Origin: Nostoc sp. GT001
GTDB lineage: Bacteria; Cyanobacteriota; Cyanobacteriia; Cyanobacteriales; Nostocaceae
Direction of reading: 5' to 3'
DNA length: 30,019 bases
Assembly (NCBI RefSeq): GCF_030382115.1
Contig: NZ_JAUDRJ010000003.1
Span: 7,148,739-7,178,757 of the forward strand
The notes beneath the pieces were generated by a model. That model saw only the letters and a program-made list of their open reading frames with translations, did not search any database and was not told where the DNA came from. The translations under genes were made by a program, and so were the position numbers. How positions within the stretch are numbered: position 1 is the stretch's first letter; the number at the start of each line of letters is the position of its first letter. This document shows positions 8,360 to 16,198 of this stretch, in pieces.

Positions 8360-9631
8360 ATGTTAATCAAAAAGCTCAGGCAAAAAGTATCTAGTCAATA
8401 TGTGCGTAATATTGGTTGGATGGGGGGAGCAGAGTTAGTAAATCGTGTGTTCCGATTGGGAACAACAGTTACTTTATCTCAACTGTTAAATCCTTACGAT
8501 TATGGATTGATAGCAATCGTTTTGACTACCAATGAATTTGCAACTGTTTTTACCTTAAGAGCGGGAATTGGATCTAAGATTGTTCAGGCAGCAGAGAAGG
8601 ATCTGAAAATTATTTGTCAGACATCTTACTGCCTTAATTGGATACTATGTGGAGTAATGTTTATTCTTCAGTGTCTTGCCGCTTTACCAGTTGCTTTGTT
8701 TTATAGTAATAACCAAGTTATCTTACCTATCTGCGTTATGGCATTAGTCTACTTAATGCTGCCAATCTTTGCAGTTCAATCTGCCTTAATCCAGCGAGAG
8801 AACCGCCTGAAAATTACAGCATTATGCAATGCCACGCAGTCGATTCTAATCAATATTCTCACTATAGCTTTAGCCCTATTAGGGATGGGAATGTGGGCTG
8901 TTGTTATACCTATTGTTATTACGACTCCAGTATGGATTGTTATCAATCTGATGAATCATCCTTGGCGTCCTACCATGTCGTTTAGTTTTAGTAAGTGGCA
9001 GGAAGTTGTTAGTTATGCTAGAAATATTCTTGGCGTTGAGTTACTAAATAAACTCAGAGCTAATCTTGATTACCTGATCATTGGACGTTTTTTAGGAGTC
9101 CAGGCGCTAGGAATTTACTATTTCGCTTTCAATGCTGGGTTAGGAATCAGCATGAATGTCATAAATACAATGACTTGGTCTTTATACCCCCATCTTTGTG
9201 CCGCTAGGGGAAACGTTAAGGAGTTTCAAGAACGTTATTTTAGTAGCCTCAAAACATTTGCCTTAATTGTATTTCCATTAGTTTTGTTACAGTCAAGTCT
9301 AGCTCCATTTTATGTCCCAATTGTTTTTGGGCAAAAATGGGTAACAGCAATTCCAATATTGATAGTTATCTGTTTGTCAGCGCTACCACGCCCATTTGCA
9401 GATGGTGCTTCTATGTTGCTTAACTCTGTAGATAAAAGTCACATTAATCTTTATTGGAACCTAATTTTTACTACGATTTTTACAATTTCATTACTAGTAG
9501 CTGTAAAATGGGGAATTTTTTGGGTAGCGGTTGCGGTGCTAATGACTCATCTATTAGCGTTACCTCTTTACAGCATTTGGGCTAGCAAATATGTTTTATC
9601 TAGAACTCAATCTTTATCAATCGCAAAATAA
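8360..9631 (+). CDS. Wzx-type polysaccharide flippase
   Basis: A multi-spanning membrane protein of about 423 residues with some twelve hydrophobic helices. It has the family's N-terminal pattern NIGWMGGAELVNRVFRLGTTVTLSQLLNPYDYGL, quoted here as short pieces: NIGWMGGAELVNRV, then LLNPYDYGLIAIV. It belongs to the polysaccharide transport (MOP) superfamily, which turns undecaprenyl-linked repeat units across the membrane. I chose the ATG at 8360 because TAAGGA lies seven bases ahead of it; a TTG seven codons upstream (8339) gives a 430-residue version without a good ribosome binding site. The gene follows the polymerase by 47 bases in the same orientation. The protein ends about 30 bases before a possible terminator (9660-9684). 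Confidence 0.88.
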   Translation: MLIKKLRQKVSSQYVRNIGWMGGAELVNRVFRLGTTVTLSQLLNPYDYGLIAIVLTTNEFATVFTLRAGIGSKIVQAAEKDLKIICQTSYCLNWILCGVMFILQCLAALPVALFYSNNQVILPICVMALVYLMLPIFAVQSALIQRENRLKITALCNATQSILINILTIALALLGMGMWAVVIPIVITTPVWIVINLMNHPWRPTMSFSFSKWQEVVSYARNILGVELLNKLRANLDYLIIGRFLGVQALGIYYFAFNAGLGISMNVINTMTWSLYPHLCAARGNVKEFQERYFSSLKTFALIVFPLVLLQSSLAPFYVPIVFGQKWVTAIPILIVICLSALPRPFADGASMLLNSVDKSHINLYWNLIFTTIFTISLLVAVKWGIFWVAVAVLMTHLLALPLYSIWASKYVLSRTQSLSIAK

Positions 9632-9659
9632 AAATTAAATAGCTTTCAGAATTTAGTTA

Positions 9660-9684
9660 AAGCTAAGTAAAAACTTGGCTTTTT
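9660..9684 (+). terminator. Possible intrinsic terminator or attenuator between flippase and pyruvyltransferase genes
   Basis: AAGCTAAG and CTTGGCTT form an eight-pair stem (one G-T pair) around a six-base TAAAAA loop, followed at once by a short T run. It is AU-rich, so strength is doubtful. If active it would lower expression of the pyruvyltransferase and glycosyltransferase genes relative to the Wzz/Wzy/Wzx genes. Confidence 0.45.
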
Positions 9685-9754
9685 ATGTAAATAGCTGCTT
9701 CTAGCTACGCTCATTCATTGAAAAATAACGAATAACAACGAGGAACTAAAATTA

Positions 9755-10819
9755 ATGGTTACTACCCAACCGGAACAGCTGAAAGAACTTCTGCATAAAT
9801 CACTAGGAAAATTAGAGACATTTCAAGAGTGTGCATTACTAGACTATCCTGACTATCCTAATATTGGCGATCACCTTATCGGGTTAGGTACTGTACTTTA
9901 TTTAATCAATGTGCAAAAAACAAAAATTAAATATACTGCCAGTCCTAACAACTTTTCTAGCCAAGTAATGGAAGAAAGAATTGGAAAATCTCCTATTCTA
10001 CTGCAAGGAGGAGGGAATTTAGGCGATCTTTGGACTGCTCATCAAAAATTTCGTGAACAGATTATTTCCAAATACCGGGATCAACCAATAATTATCCTAC
10101 CACAAAGTATTTATTTTGTTGATCCAACCAATTTAATCGAAGCAGCAAATGTATTCAACTCACATCCTAATTTGACTTTGTTTGTCCGTGATGACTACAG
10201 CTATGAACTTGCTCTGAAATATTTCTACAATTGTCAGGTAATTAAAGCACCTGATATGGCTTTTGAAATGGTCAACTTACCTGGTCTATTATCGAGAAAT
10301 AAGCGCAGCAACTCTATTTTGTATCATTATAGAAATGACAAAGAGTTGAATCCAAATAATTCTCAGACTTCTATTAATCTCCCTAACTTAGTTGTAGAAG
10401 ATTGGACTTCTTTCAAATATGACACAACTGAACGCATGGAGCGCATTCGGGAAGGCTTGCAAAAAGGTACAGTGATTCCTGGTGAGTGGATATACCGACA
10501 CCTCTGGAAATACTTCCATCATTATTCCTTTGGATTTAATAACTTATATAACTCTTCAATGCATCTTAAATCCTTAAGTTATATGCATCATGGAATGTAT
10601 CAATTCAAGCAGCATCGTCTAATTATTACAAACCGCTTGCATGGACATATTCTCTGCATTCTTATGGGTATTCCTCATGTCTTTCTACCTAATGCTTACC
10701 ATAAAAATGAGGCATTTTATCAAGCTTGGACTTACTCAATTCCCTTTTGCAGATTTGTAAAAGAACCTTCACAAATTCAGGTGGCTGCACAAGAATTATT
10801 GGAACTATTCCCAAACTAA
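9755..10819 (+). CDS. Polysaccharide pyruvyl transferase-family protein (ExoV/CsaB-like)
   Basis: A 354-residue soluble protein. The N-terminal motif DYPDYPNIGDHLIG (about 30-43), GGGNLGDLW (85-93), and the late TNRLHGHILCILMGIPHVFLPN region (about 290-312) are hallmarks of the polysaccharide pyruvyl transferase superfamily (PF04230), whose members add pyruvyl ketals from phosphoenolpyruvate to sugars of exported polymers. GAGGA about ten bases upstream supports the ATG. Lying between the flippase and glycosyltransferases, it probably decorates the repeat unit with a negatively charged pyruvyl group. Some members of the superfamily instead act as glycosyltransferase-like enzymes, so the reaction is inferred. 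It is preceded by a 123-bp gap with a weak terminator, so it may have its own promoter. Confidence 0.85.
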   Translation: MVTTQPEQLKELLHKSLGKLETFQECALLDYPDYPNIGDHLIGLGTVLYLINVQKTKIKYTASPNNFSSQVMEERIGKSPILLQGGGNLGDLWTAHQKFREQIISKYRDQPIIILPQSIYFVDPTNLIEAANVFNSHPNLTLFVRDDYSYELALKYFYNCQVIKAPDMAFEMVNLPGLLSRNKRSNSILYHYRNDKELNPNNSQTSINLPNLVVEDWTSFKYDTTERMERIREGLQKGTVIPGEWIYRHLWKYFHHYSFGFNNLYNSSMHLKSLSYMHHGMYQFKQHRLIITNRLHGHILCILMGIPHVFLPNAYHKNEAFYQAWTYSIPFCRFVKEPSQIQVAAQELLELFPN

Positions 10820-10885
10820 CTGGTTTATGCTCTCCCTACACTAGGACTTACAAAAATCCTTCTACTTTCCATCTGGTTAAACTCT

Positions 10886-11854
10886 ATGCCAACTATATCC
10901 GTTATTATTCCCGCTTACAATGCTGAACGCACTATTTTAGAAACGATAAAATCCGTTCTTCAACAAACCTTTTCTGATTTTGAGCTAATTGTTATTAATG
11001 ATGGCTCAACCGATCGGACTTTAGAACTATTGAAGACTATTGAAGACTCTCGTCTCAAGATTTTTTCATACAGCAATGCTGGTCTATCAGTAGCTCGTAA
11101 TCGTGGTATTTCTCATGCCACTGGAGAGTTTATGGCATTTCTCGATGCCGATGATTTATGGACACCTGATAAATTAGAGCTACAACTAGCAGCATTGCAA
11201 AAACATCCAGAGGCAGGACTTGTTTATAGCTGGACTCTGAACATGAGTGAAACAGCAGAGATTTTTCACCCTGGTCATAATGTAGTCTATGAAGGTAAGG
11301 TGTATGACAAATTATTACTCAGTAACTTTATTTCCAATGGTTCTAATCCTTTAATTCGTAAACAAGCAATTCAATCTGCTGGAGAATTCGACCCAACACT
11401 TTCTTCTGTGGAAGATTGGGATTATTGGTTTCGTGTAGCACAGCACTGGGATTTTGCAGTAGTTCCCAAACCTCAAATTCTCTATCGCCACTCTTCAAAA
11501 TCTATGTCAACTAAAGTTGAGAAAATGGAGAAATATTTGCTTATTGTCTTGGAGAGAGGTTTTCAAGCAGCACCGCCAGAGTTGCAAAATCTTAAAAATC
11601 AAAGCCTAGCAAATATCTATCAATATTTAACGGGCATGGAACTGGCTAATGTGACTAATAGAGAACAGGTCAACCAAGCTGGTCGTAAATTGTGGAAGAC
11701 GGTTTCTTTATATCCTCAGATTTTGCGAGAAAGATTAACTCAGCGTTATTTAATGAAATGGCTAGTAATGCAAGTCCTTTCTCCTCGAATTGCTAAGTAC
11801 TTGACTCGACCTTTTTCTTTGGCTAGGTCTGTTGCGGTTCCAAGGCTGCAATAG
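10886..11854 (+). CDS. GT2 glycosyltransferase, first of tandem pair A
   Basis: A 322-residue GT-A fold glycosyltransferase. Residues 1-10 (MPTISVIIPA) begin the nucleotide-binding strand, VINDGSTD (37-43) is the UDP-sugar loop, DADD (87-90) is the metal-binding DxD, and VEDWDYW (175-181) is the acceptor-side ED motif. The C-terminal 120 residues are helical without clear membrane segments, so it is likely a soluble or peripheral enzyme adding one sugar to the lipid-linked repeat unit. The next gene is a close paralogue, sharing long stretches such as the SNPLIRKQAI segment, and arose by tandem duplication. The ribosome binding site is weak. Donor and acceptor sugars are unknown. Confidence 0.9.
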   Translation: MPTISVIIPAYNAERTILETIKSVLQQTFSDFELIVINDGSTDRTLELLKTIEDSRLKIFSYSNAGLSVARNRGISHATGEFMAFLDADDLWTPDKLELQLAALQKHPEAGLVYSWTLNMSETAEIFHPGHNVVYEGKVYDKLLLSNFISNGSNPLIRKQAIQSAGEFDPTLSSVEDWDYWFRVAQHWDFAVVPKPQILYRHSSKSMSTKVEKMEKYLLIVLERGFQAAPPELQNLKNQSLANIYQYLTGMELANVTNREQVNQAGRKLWKTVSLYPQILRERLTQRYLMKWLVMQVLSPRIAKYLTRPFSLARSVAVPRLQ

Positions 11855-11923
11855 AGGCTGTTATTAAAAAGCAACCTTTTGATACTAATTCGCTAGTAAA
11901 ATTTAGCAACTTATTAAAATCAC

Positions 11924-12913
11924 ATGCCAACTATATCTGTCATTATTCCCGCTTATAATTCTGAGCGCACAATTGTCGATACAATTGTCTCAGTACAACA
12001 ACAAACTTTTTCTGATTTTGAAATAATTGTGATCAATGATGGTTCAACAGACGGAACTATTAAGCTACTGGATGAGTTGAAAGATAGTCGTATACAAGTC
12101 TTTTCCTATGAGAATGGGGGTTTATCAGTAGCTCGTAACCGTGGTATCTCTCATGCCAAGGGAGATTTTATAGCCTTTCTTGATGCTGACGATTTATGGA
12201 CAGCCGACAAGCTAGAACTTCAGTTAGAAGCTTTGCAGAAAAATCCAGAGGCAGGTGTTGCTTATAGCTGGACTTATTTTATGGATGAAGAAACTGGAAA
12301 TTGCCATATGGATCGGCCGATCTTTTTCCAAGGTAATGTTTTGGCTAATTTATTAACCTGGAACTTTATTGCTAGTGGTTCAAATCCATTAATCCGTAAG
12401 CAAGCGATTGAATCTGTCGGAGAGTTTGAACCTTCAGTATCAGGAGCAGCAGATTGGGATTATTGGCTACGTTTAGCTGCAAAATGGTCGTTTGTTGTAG
12501 TTACTAAACCGCAGATTTTTTATCGTCAATCTTCAAATTCAATGTCCTCTAAAGTTGAATTTATGGAAGACTGTCAGTTCAAAGTGTTGGAGCGAGCTTT
12601 TCAATCGGGATCGCCAGAAATTCAAATCTTGAAAAATCATAGTTTAGCTTATGTTTACCGATATTCTTGTAGACTCTGCTTAACAAGAATTACAGGTGAT
12701 GAAGGAATTGAAACAGCAAGTCAAAAATTGAGGAAGGCAATTCAGCTATATCCAAAAATTCTCCTGGAAAAGGAAACTCAAAAGCTAATTATTAAATTGT
12801 TGTTGAAAAAAATACTTGTAGAAAATATTTCTGCATACTTACTCAAGATTATTAGTAAAATTCGCGTTACTCATGTTCAAAAATTAAATATTGATGAAAA
12901 AAGAATCGGTTGA
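11924..12913 (+). CDS. GT2 glycosyltransferase, second of tandem pair A
   Basis: A 329-residue paralogue of the preceding gene with the same start (MPTISVIIPA), nucleotide loop and DADD at 87-90. At the acceptor-side motif it reads GAADWDYW, so the Glu present in copy one (E176) is Ala here, while the Asp (D177) remains. The C-terminus diverges and is Lys/Ile-rich. It is the last gene before the IS4-like element, and the gap to copy one is 69 bases. It probably adds a different sugar or linkage from its sister. I cannot say whether the E-to-A change weakens activity, because the Asp of this motif is usually the catalytic base in GT2 enzymes. Confidence 0.88.
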   Translation: MPTISVIIPAYNSERTIVDTIVSVQQQTFSDFEIIVINDGSTDGTIKLLDELKDSRIQVFSYENGGLSVARNRGISHAKGDFIAFLDADDLWTADKLELQLEALQKNPEAGVAYSWTYFMDEETGNCHMDRPIFFQGNVLANLLTWNFIASGSNPLIRKQAIESVGEFEPSVSGAADWDYWLRLAAKWSFVVVTKPQIFYRQSSNSMSSKVEFMEDCQFKVLERAFQSGSPEIQILKNHSLAYVYRYSCRLCLTRITGDEGIETASQKLRKAIQLYPKILLEKETQKLIIKLLLKKILVENISAYLLKIISKIRVTHVQKLNIDEKRIG

Positions 12914-12973
12914 GGTAAGTTGTAGTACTTGCCACTTGGTAACTCAATGGGATAGTTACTCAGCAATACAGAC

Positions 12974-13027
12974 CGCCAGGGAATAGAATTCCCTGTCTAA
13001 TGGTGCAAGTCCTCTAGAAGAGGACTA
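12974..13027. repeat. Half copy of a double-hairpin palindromic repeat
   Basis: CGCCAGGGAATAGAATTCCC and then AGTCCTCTAGAAGAGGACT form two adjacent short hairpins. The same two hairpins, in the same order and spacing, make one arm of the full repeat at 20466-20591 when that is read on the opposite strand. Here only one arm is present, 41 bp from the left end of the IS element. Confidence 0.65.
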
Positions 13028-13068
13028 GAAAAACTTGGGTTAAAGCACTGACAGCTATTATGCAATAC

Positions 13069-14520
13069 CAATACCTCTGCCAATTTACGAGGGTTCAACG
13101 CCAGTGGAAACGGGATGAATACGTCCTAAAGAAGTAAGCTTGGCAAAAATCTGGGTTAATAAAATAGGCTCAGGGATTTCGGGAAGCATTTTTAACATTT
13201 CACGAACATATCGAAAACCACGATGGTAAGCCTTAAGGTCAATAATGCCAGAACCGGGATTGAGTTGCTGGAAATCAGCGAGAAGATGGTGGGATAAATT
13301 GACCATAAAAAATGCTAAATTAGAAGCATTAGTCACGGCAGTTTGGCTCAGGTTCATAAAATCTTCCAATCCCCAAAACTGCTTGGCATCCCTAAAATTA
13401 AACTCGATTTGGAAACGGAGTTTGTAATAGTCGATAATTTTTTCAAATGACAGAGTTAGGTCGCTAGAAAAAATAATTACATGGCTGCAAGCATTAGTTT
13501 TAAGATTGGTTTTGACCAAAATCACTACATTGAGAGCTTGGGCAAATTCTTTGTGAATAAGAGTGGCTTGATAAATATCAGTTTGAATATCATCCTCAAT
13601 AGCACTTTTACATAAGTATTTGTCAGGTATATTACGATAGTCTAGCTTATCACCGTATTTACGACGAGAGCGCTTACTGGAGTCAGGATTTTCATAAGGG
13701 AAGTATAATGCTGAATCATGGCGCAATTTGGAAATTATCTGCAAGTTGACAAGACGTGCCATCTGCAAAGCATTGTTGTTACCAAAATGACCATCTACTA
13801 CCAAGTAGGTGAGGGAAATAGAGTTAGCTAATAACTTGAATAGTGAACCAATCATTTTCTGAATTAGTATTAATTCAGATGTTAATATCACTTCCTTTTT
13901 ATTTTTGTTTTTACTTCCTTTTGGTCGTCCACGCCCACGCTTTTCTTTTTTGTTTGGTTTTTCGATTGTCGAGGTACTTTTTGTTTGAGTATCTTTCTTT
14001 ATTACCTGTTCTATCTGAATCGGAAACGAGTGCCTCTGTTCAACACTCACTAATGATAATACAAAGAAAGATAATCCTGATATCGGTTTATTGGCTAGGC
14101 TAGAAAAGAATCTATCTAATCCATAAGTCTTTTTACCCGATTTACTGACTACAACTTCATCTCCTGCAAGCAAATATACCTCATTCGCACGGAACAAATG
14201 CTTGCGGAAAAATAGCCAAAACAATGTAGCCCAAGGTATTACTGTATGAAAAAACCGCAACATCGTCCGATAACTACCACCAATGCCTGCCCAACGGGAA
14301 ATTCCCAACATCGTGACTCGTCCGCTCATCGCTAACATAGCCAGGATTATCTGGTTCAATTGCCGCATCGTCGTAGCGTTTATCTGCGGTAGCAAGCATT
14401 GTAGCAGTGATAAGATATCGGACATGGGCTGATTGTAGTTTTTGAGTTGTCGTTGTGAGAGACAATAACTCTACTACATCGGCCCTCTCTCCTCATCCTC
14501 TTATTTTGGCTAAGGTATTG
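13069..14520 (-). mobile_element. Complete IS4-like insertion sequence (1452 bp)
   Basis: The element is defined by imperfect 15-bp terminal inverted repeats, CAATACCTCTGCCAA at 13069-13083 and, on the other strand, CAATACCTTAGCCAA at 14506-14520 (13 of 15 match). AATAC lies immediately outside both ends (13064-13068 and 14521-14525) and is the likely target duplication. One full-length transposase gene fills the interior. The element sits between the two glycosyltransferase pairs of the polysaccharide locus. A 5-bp duplication is short for classical IS4 members, so the exact subgroup is uncertain. Both ends and an intact transposase suggest a recent, possibly still active insertion. Confidence 0.75.
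13085..14425 (-). CDS. IS4-family DDE transposase
   Basis: A 446-residue transposase. The catalytic acids are visible: D89 in LLAGDEVVVSKSGK, D211 in YLVVDGHFGN, and E341 within the IS4 signature Y-(2)-R-(3)-E-(6)-K, here Y334, R337, E341 and K348. An N-terminal region (about 20-70, RQLNQIILAML...GSYRTMLRFF) is the usual DNA-binding part. Between the first two Asp residues is a Lys/Arg-rich insert (about 157-178) with RGRGRPKGSKNK, which resembles an AT-hook. There are no frameshifts or internal stops, so the enzyme looks functional. It lies inside 15-bp inverted repeats. Confidence 0.92.
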   Translation of the reverse strand: MSDILSLLQCLLPQINATTMRQLNQIILAMLAMSGRVTMLGISRWAGIGGSYRTMLRFFHTVIPWATLFWLFFRKHLFRANEVYLLAGDEVVVSKSGKKTYGLDRFFSSLANKPISGLSFFVLSLVSVEQRHSFPIQIEQVIKKDTQTKSTSTIEKPNKKEKRGRGRPKGSKNKNKKEVILTSELILIQKMIGSLFKLLANSISLTYLVVDGHFGNNNALQMARLVNLQIISKLRHDSALYFPYENPDSSKRSRRKYGDKLDYRNIPDKYLCKSAIEDDIQTDIYQATLIHKEFAQALNVVILVKTNLKTNACSHVIIFSSDLTLSFEKIIDYYKLRFQIEFNFRDAKQFWGLEDFMNLSQTAVTNASNLAFFMVNLSHHLLADFQQLNPGSGIIDLKAYHRGFRYVREMLKMLPEIPEPILLTQIFAKLTSLGRIHPVSTGVEPS

Positions 14521-14635
14521 AATACAGTACAGTTTTTCTTCTTGCCCTTTTCTATCATAGCTTTCAGCTTTGAGGATGTACCTCATAGCTGCCGGAAGTG
14601 CTGTAATGGTGGAGCGATCGCTTGCTAAGGAAACT

Positions 14636-14744
14636 CCAAGAAATAAATTATCCAATATTGTGGGGTGGGCAACATGAGCGCCCTATGGACTGGGTTCTCG
14701 TGTCGCCCACCCCACAGGAGTTAATTGGATATTTTTTTATTTGG
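14636..14744. repeat. Palindromic GGGGTGGGC repeat element, intact copy
   Basis: Left arm 14636-14670 and right arm 14705-14744 are imperfect inverted copies: CCAAGAAATAAATTATCCAA then TGTGGGGTGGGC on the left, GCCCACCCCACA then TTGGATATTTTTTTATTTGG on the right. The outer similarity probably continues to CTAAGG at 14625 and CCCTAAG at 14749. It contains no gene. The same arms are seen at 20383-20945 (split by other elements) and in shortened form at 23956-24005, so this is a dispersed non-autonomous family. The rest of the 527-bp gap between the IS and the next glycosyltransferase (14521-15047) holds the operator-like motif at 14888 and otherwise nothing I can name. Confidence 0.7.
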
Positions 14745-14887
14745 AAATCCCTAAGAATTTCAATCAGACTATCCACATGCAGGACAATATGTATTATTAA
14801 ATACAATATTTGCTTTGATAACGCATACTAGAAGGAGATATCTTACATTATCCAGTGAAAAGTTAGGAAGTGGAATTCGTCCTATAA

Positions 14888-14913
14888 CTAGATGGATAGC
14901 CAGGTGGATAAAT
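14888..14913. promoter_or_regulatory. Tandem AGGTGGATA motif, candidate operator (copy 2)
   Basis: CTAGATGGATAGC followed by CAGGTGGATAAAT repeats the arrangement at 5332-5357: 23 of 26 bases are identical and the 12-base period is kept. It lies 134 bp upstream of the first gene of the second glycosyltransferase pair. This suggests that 15048-17248 is a separate transcription unit under the same control as the Wzz-like operon. Confidence 0.35.
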
Positions 14914-15047
14914 ATCTCGCTTTTTTAGATGCTATCACTAGAAGGTGCGATCGTATCCATCAGATAGTATTCCCATTGCCATATCAAAGATTACTGTACT
15001 ATCAGTAAAATCTGAGATCAAAACTGAAGCTAAAGTCGGTCTGGAAA

Positions 15048-16070
15048 ATGAAAAAAGTTTCTGTAATTATTCCGGTTTATGGAGTCGAAAAATATATAGC
15101 TGCTACTGTACAATCCGTTCTTGAGCAAACCTATACAAATTTTGAGCTTCTAATTATCGACGATGCTTCCTTGGACAGGAGTATAAATATCTGTCAGCAA
15201 TTTACTGATCCCAGAATTAAAATTATTCGTCAGGCAAATCGAGGAGTATCTGGAGCTAGAAATACTGGTATTCGCCATGCTCAAGGAGAATATTTAGCTT
15301 TTTTGGATGGAGATGATCTTTGGTTGCCGGAAAAGTTAGAAAAACAAATCGCTCACTTAGAAAATTCACCAGCAGTCGGTGTCAGCTTCAGTCGTTCTGC
15401 TTTTATTGATGAAGCTGGACAAGCTTTAGGTACGTATCAGATGCCCAAGCTTAAAGAAATCACGCCATCTTATTTACTCAGTTGCAATCCGGTTGGTAAC
15501 GGCTCGGCTGCGGTAATGCGCAGAGAAGTTCTAGAAGATATTAAATTCCAAGATAATCTTTACGGTACTAATGAAGATTGTTATTTTGATGAACGCTTAC
15601 TCCAATCAGAAGATAACGAATTTTGGATTCGGATTTCCATTAAAAGCAATTGGCAAATAGAGGGCATTCCAGAACCCTTGACCTTGTATCGGGTTAATTC
15701 AAAAGGGCTTTCCGCAAATATGCTCAAGCAGTTAGATTTCTGGGAAAAGCTAATTGAAAAGACACGCTCCTACGCTCCAGAAATATTTACTCAAGGGGAA
15801 ACACTAGCTAGAGCTTACCAGTTGCAGTATTTAGCTCGTAATGCCGTAAGACTACGAGAAGGTTCAATGGCTGTAAAATTAATTAATCGAGCCTTAATAG
15901 CTGATTGGCATATTCTTATTGAAAATCCAAAAAGTACAATTTTGACACTGGTAGCAGCTTATTTACTTTTACTCTTACCTCAAAATGTTTACAATAAATT
16001 TGAAGCTCTGGTTTCAAATAATATAGTAGGGGCTAACCAAAAACGTCGTATTCTTCAAGAAGATATCTAA
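15048..16070 (+). CDS. GT2 glycosyltransferase, first of tandem pair B
   Basis: A 340-residue GT-A enzyme starting MKKVSVIIPV. The nucleotide loop is IIDDASLD (36-43), the metal-binding motif is DGDD (87-90), and an ED motif occurs at E188-D189 in SEDNEFWIR. The middle contains RSAFIDEAG and NPVGNGSAAV, shared almost exactly with the next gene. A Leu-rich helix (about 303-317, LTLVAAYLLLLLP) near the C-terminus may touch the membrane. It should transfer a sugar during repeat-unit assembly, in the same pathway as the upstream Wzx/Wzy genes. It is not closely related to pair A beyond the catalytic domain. Donor sugar unknown. Confidence 0.88.
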   Translation: MKKVSVIIPVYGVEKYIAATVQSVLEQTYTNFELLIIDDASLDRSINICQQFTDPRIKIIRQANRGVSGARNTGIRHAQGEYLAFLDGDDLWLPEKLEKQIAHLENSPAVGVSFSRSAFIDEAGQALGTYQMPKLKEITPSYLLSCNPVGNGSAAVMRREVLEDIKFQDNLYGTNEDCYFDERLLQSEDNEFWIRISIKSNWQIEGIPEPLTLYRVNSKGLSANMLKQLDFWEKLIEKTRSYAPEIFTQGETLARAYQLQYLARNAVRLREGSMAVKLINRALIADWHILIENPKSTILTLVAAYLLLLLPQNVYNKFEALVSNNIVGANQKRRILQEDI

Positions 16071-16198
16071 AAATAATTAAGAAGTTTTCTATCAATAATT
16101 AAAAACTTTCTCTGCCTAAAGCAAATTAGATTTCTTGCTTAGTGCATAGTAAATTTAATTAGATATTAATTAAAATAAATCAATGGGAATAGTCAACA

